From: Porphyrobacter sp. AAP82
GTDB lineage: Bacteria > Pseudomonadota > Alphaproteobacteria > Sphingomonadales > Sphingomonadaceae
NCBI RefSeq assembly: GCF_000331285.1
Contig: NZ_ANFX01000030.1
Span: forward strand, 27,651-91,650
Reading direction: 5' to 3'
DNA: 64,000 nucleotides
Within the stretch, counting starts at the first letter, position 1. Each line of letters begins with the position of its first letter. A program made the translations under genes and the position numbers. Shown here one piece after another: positions 63,001 to 64,000 of this stretch. Under the pieces are notes generated by a model. The model saw nothing but the letters and a program-made list of their open reading frames with translations. It searched no databases and was not told the origin of the DNA.

Positions 63001-63537
63001 ACGGCGGTGATGGCGGCGCTGGTCGAAGGCATCACCAAGGCCCGCACCCGCAAGGGCGGCACTTTCGTGCGGGCGGATTTCTCCGACGCCTCGGGCCAGT
63101 TCTCGGCCGCCTGTTTCGAGGAAGCCCTGGTGCCCGATTTCGAGCGCTGGGCGGCGGCAGGGGAATGCCTGCTGCTGACGGTCGAACTGGATTCGCCGAG
63201 CCCCGATGAGCCGCCTCGGCTCACCGTGCGCGGGGCGCGGCCGTTGGCGGCGGTGAGCGGCTCGACCGCGATGGAGCTGTCGGCCGAGATCGCCAGCCCC
63301 GAGGCGCTGCTCGAACTCAAGATCGAGCTTGACCTCGCGCGCGGCGACCGTCCGACCGGCGCGGGCGAGGTGGTGGTGAGCCTGGCGCTCGCCGATGGCG
63401 GGCAGGCGCGCATGTGCTTGGGGCGCAACTTCGTGCTGACCGGCGAACTCGCCGAGCGGCTCGCAAGCGTCGACGGGATCGCCAAGGTCAGCCTCGCGCC
63501 CCTGAAGCGGCGCGGCAATTTGCGGCTGGTTGCCTGA
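60037..63537 (+). CDS. dnaE: DNA polymerase III alpha subunit
   Basis: This 1166-residue replicative polymerase has an N-terminal PHP domain (LRVLSSYSMLEGAIDP; usual metal His replaced by Leu at the first site), the catalytic block PGRGSGAGSAVAWALTITDL with MPDFDIDFC, the finger and thumb regions, and a C-terminal OB/tail. A clamp-binding motif QAGLF is at 915-919, matching the position of the E. coli QADMF site. ATG 60037 was chosen over TTG 60028. A strong terminator hairpin follows. Confidence 0.97.
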   Translation: MPFAPFVPLRVLSSYSMLEGAIDPKDIAKLAKERGFPAIAICDRNGLYGIMAFAAACKGEGVQPIIGTLLGVARDETRSTVDYLALFAQDDAGYDNLCHLVSAAHLDRPLERDPHVTFADLEGRTDGLIALTGAGEGGLTRLLAEGQHDAAARLADRLEALFPGRLYIELARAGDPVCERAEEPLVNLAYARDLPLVATNPANFAEPHMHKAHDAMLCIAHSTQIEADERPRSNPQAFVKAASMMEEAFADLPEGLANTLVIAQRCAFAPPYRKPILPSLAGDLAGEARMLAEDSQLGLEARLAAYPDLTEAERKVYADRLEFEIDVIVKMGFPGYFLIVADFIKWAKEQGIPVGPGRGSGAGSAVAWALTITDLDPIKLGLLFERFLNPERVSMPDFDIDFCETRRGEVIRYVQAKYGGDHVAQIITFGKLKARAVLRDCGRILQMSYGQVDRLCKMVPNHPTDPWTLPRSLNGAADFKREYDNDKGVKRLVDLAMQLEGLPRNSSTHAAGVVIGDRPLAKLVPLYRDPRSDMPVTQFDMKYVESSGLVKFDFLGLKTLSVLRKAVDLLERRGIAIDLGALPLDDRQVYHLMQAGNTVGVFQLESEGMRRTLKAVKPTNFGDIIALVSLYRPGPMDNIPLFGQRKAGQVAIEYPHPKLEGILAETYGIFVYQEQVMQAAQVLAGYSLGDADLLRRAMGKKVQAEMDAQRGRFVEGCKTVSDIEAKRANELFDLIDKFAGYGFNKSHAAAYALLAYQTAWMKAHYPEEFYAASMCFDMHQSEKLNVFVDDARRYPGGHGGIEVLAPCINASEAEFTVEQTDTGYAVRYALAGIRNVGEKAMEAIVAERQANGPFASLKDLFERVPQGTMNRRQLEGLICAGAFDGLEPDRALLFANAEHLMAVADAAIRERSSGQAGLFGGDAGEPEALRLQPCAPWSRPEKMAKERENFGFYFSAHPVQQYREAASANGARTYQSLMEAGAPPGGRGTAVMAALVEGITKARTRKGGTFVRADFSDASGQFSAACFEEALVPDFERWAAAGECLLLTVELDSPSPDEPPRLTVRGARPLAAVSGSTAMELSAEIASPEALLELKIELDLARGDRPTGAGEVVVSLALADGGQARMCLGRNFVLTGELAERLASVDGIAKVSLAPLKRRGNLRLVA

Positions 63538-63540
63538 AGC

Positions 63541-63568
63541 CGAGGGGCCGGACGCTGCCGGCCCCTCG
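63541..63568. terminator. Bidirectional terminator between dnaE and the OmpA-family gene
   Basis: A perfect 11-base-pair stem (cgaggggccgg / ccggcccctcg) with a 6-base loop lies three bases after the dnaE stop and nine bases before the end of the converging OmpA-family gene. It should end transcription from both sides. No long T tract is seen. Confidence 0.75.
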
Positions 63569-63576
63569 CTTGCCCG

Positions 63577-64000
63577 CTACATTCCCGAACCCGGGCCGTA
63601 GGTCACTTCCACGCGGCGGTTCTGCGGCTCGCGCACGCCGTCAGCCGTGGGCACGCGCGGCTGATTCTCGCCGAACGCCTGACCCGCGATCTGGCCCGAA
63701 GGCACGCCGCGTCCCGTGAGATAGCTCTGCACCGCGGCATTGCGGCGCTCGGCGAGGCCCTGGTTGTACTGCGCGCTCCCCGAGGTGTCGGTGTGCCCGG
63801 CCAGCATCACCCGCGCGCTGCCGCAATTGGCATAGGCGGTTGCGGCATTGTCGAGAATGCGCGCCGCTTCCGCGCTGACGTCCGACCGGTCGAAATCGAA
63901 GAACACGATATAGGGCCCGGTATTGCACTGCGCCTGCGGCGGCGGGGGCGGAGGAGCGGGCGGCGGCGGCGGGGGCGGCGGCGGCGGCGGCGCGGCGACC
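63577..64000 (-). CDS. OmpA-family outer membrane protein, C-terminal part
   Basis: Only the C-terminal part is in the window; the frame is open to the right edge. It has a Pro-rich linker (63925 to the edge) and then an OmpA peptidoglycan-binding domain: YIVFFDFDRSDVS, VMLAGHTDTSGSAQYNQGL and RRNAAVQSYL, ending in NRRVEVTYG. It would tether the outer membrane to the cell wall. The N-terminal barrel, if present, lies beyond 64000. Confidence 0.88.
   Translation of the reverse strand, partial: VAAPPPPPPPPPPPAPPPPPPQAQCNTGPYIVFFDFDRSDVSAEAARILDNAATAYANCGSARVMLAGHTDTSGSAQYNQGLAERRNAAVQSYLTGRGVPSGQIAGQAFGENQPRVPTADGVREPQNRRVEVTYGPGSGM

Overview
The window is GC-rich (about 65-70% in most genes) and densely packed with ordinary chromosomal housekeeping genes. 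Class II-like PHA metabolism, a LolC/LolD exporter, RecN, SdhCDA, a HWE-type histidine kinase, an ECF42-type sigma factor with its YCII partner and several M28/C13/M56/YpfJ-type peptidases point to an alphaproteobacterium. The overall style of the proteins suggests Sphingomonadales, probably Erythrobacteraceae. That assignment is by eye; no database search was possible.

Layout. 1-4206: end of fabD, a lower-GC secreted orphan, fabG, dnaN and a DUF2855 protein, all on the plus strand. 4223-8755 (minus): D-aminoacylase-type amidohydrolase, PHA depolymerase and PHA synthase. 8941-9597: a decayed EAL-domain remnant. 9664-14466: lepA, bamD and a kup transporter whose first helix seems interrupted by a frameshift. 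14500-16333 (minus): HWE kinase and single-domain response regulator. 16531-22135: recN, two tandem esterase-like lipoproteins and ligA. 22212-29120: glycosyltransferase, membrane-anchored FAH-family protein, CinA-like protein, fatty-acid hydroxylase, YCII/ECF42 pair, and a YqcI/YcgG plus DUF1989 pair. 29124-31661 (minus): a second fatty-acid hydroxylase broken at a C7 tract, prmA and an SDR.

31770-34419: sdhC-sdhD-sdhA, followed not by sdhB but by an AT-rich islet (34420 to about 35095, about 41% GC by hand count) holding one frameshifted membrane-protein gene. 35098-39606: saccharopine-dehydrogenase-like protein, DUF393 protein, secreted C13-family (caspase-like) protein, and a DNA methyltransferase fused to an Mrr-like nuclease domain. 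39783-41892: BlaI-type repressor and M56 membrane protease behind BlaI-like operators. 41952-50429: secreted orphan, YpfJ metalloprotease, 3-hydroxybutyrate dehydrogenase, M28 lipoprotein, guaB, RsmB-like methyltransferase, TPR protein, rppH and an HSL-type esterase. 50526-64000: YdjM-like protein, photolyase, serine hydrolase, PilZ protein, SDR, purF, lolC, lolD, glutathione peroxidase, dnaE and the C-terminal part of an OmpA-family protein.

Functional links inside the window: phaC, phaZ and the bdh-like gene together cover polymer synthesis, breakdown and the fate of a 3-hydroxybutyrate monomer. DnaE carries a clamp-binding motif for the dnaN product. BlaI and M56 form a proteolysis-controlled regulatory pair without a penicillin-binding sensor domain. 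No tRNA, rRNA, CRISPR array, transposase or prophage was recognised. The best leads are the YqcI/YcgG-DUF1989 module, the methyltransferase-nuclease fusion with an off-composition central region, the AT-rich islet, the BlaI/M56 system and three apparent frameshifts.
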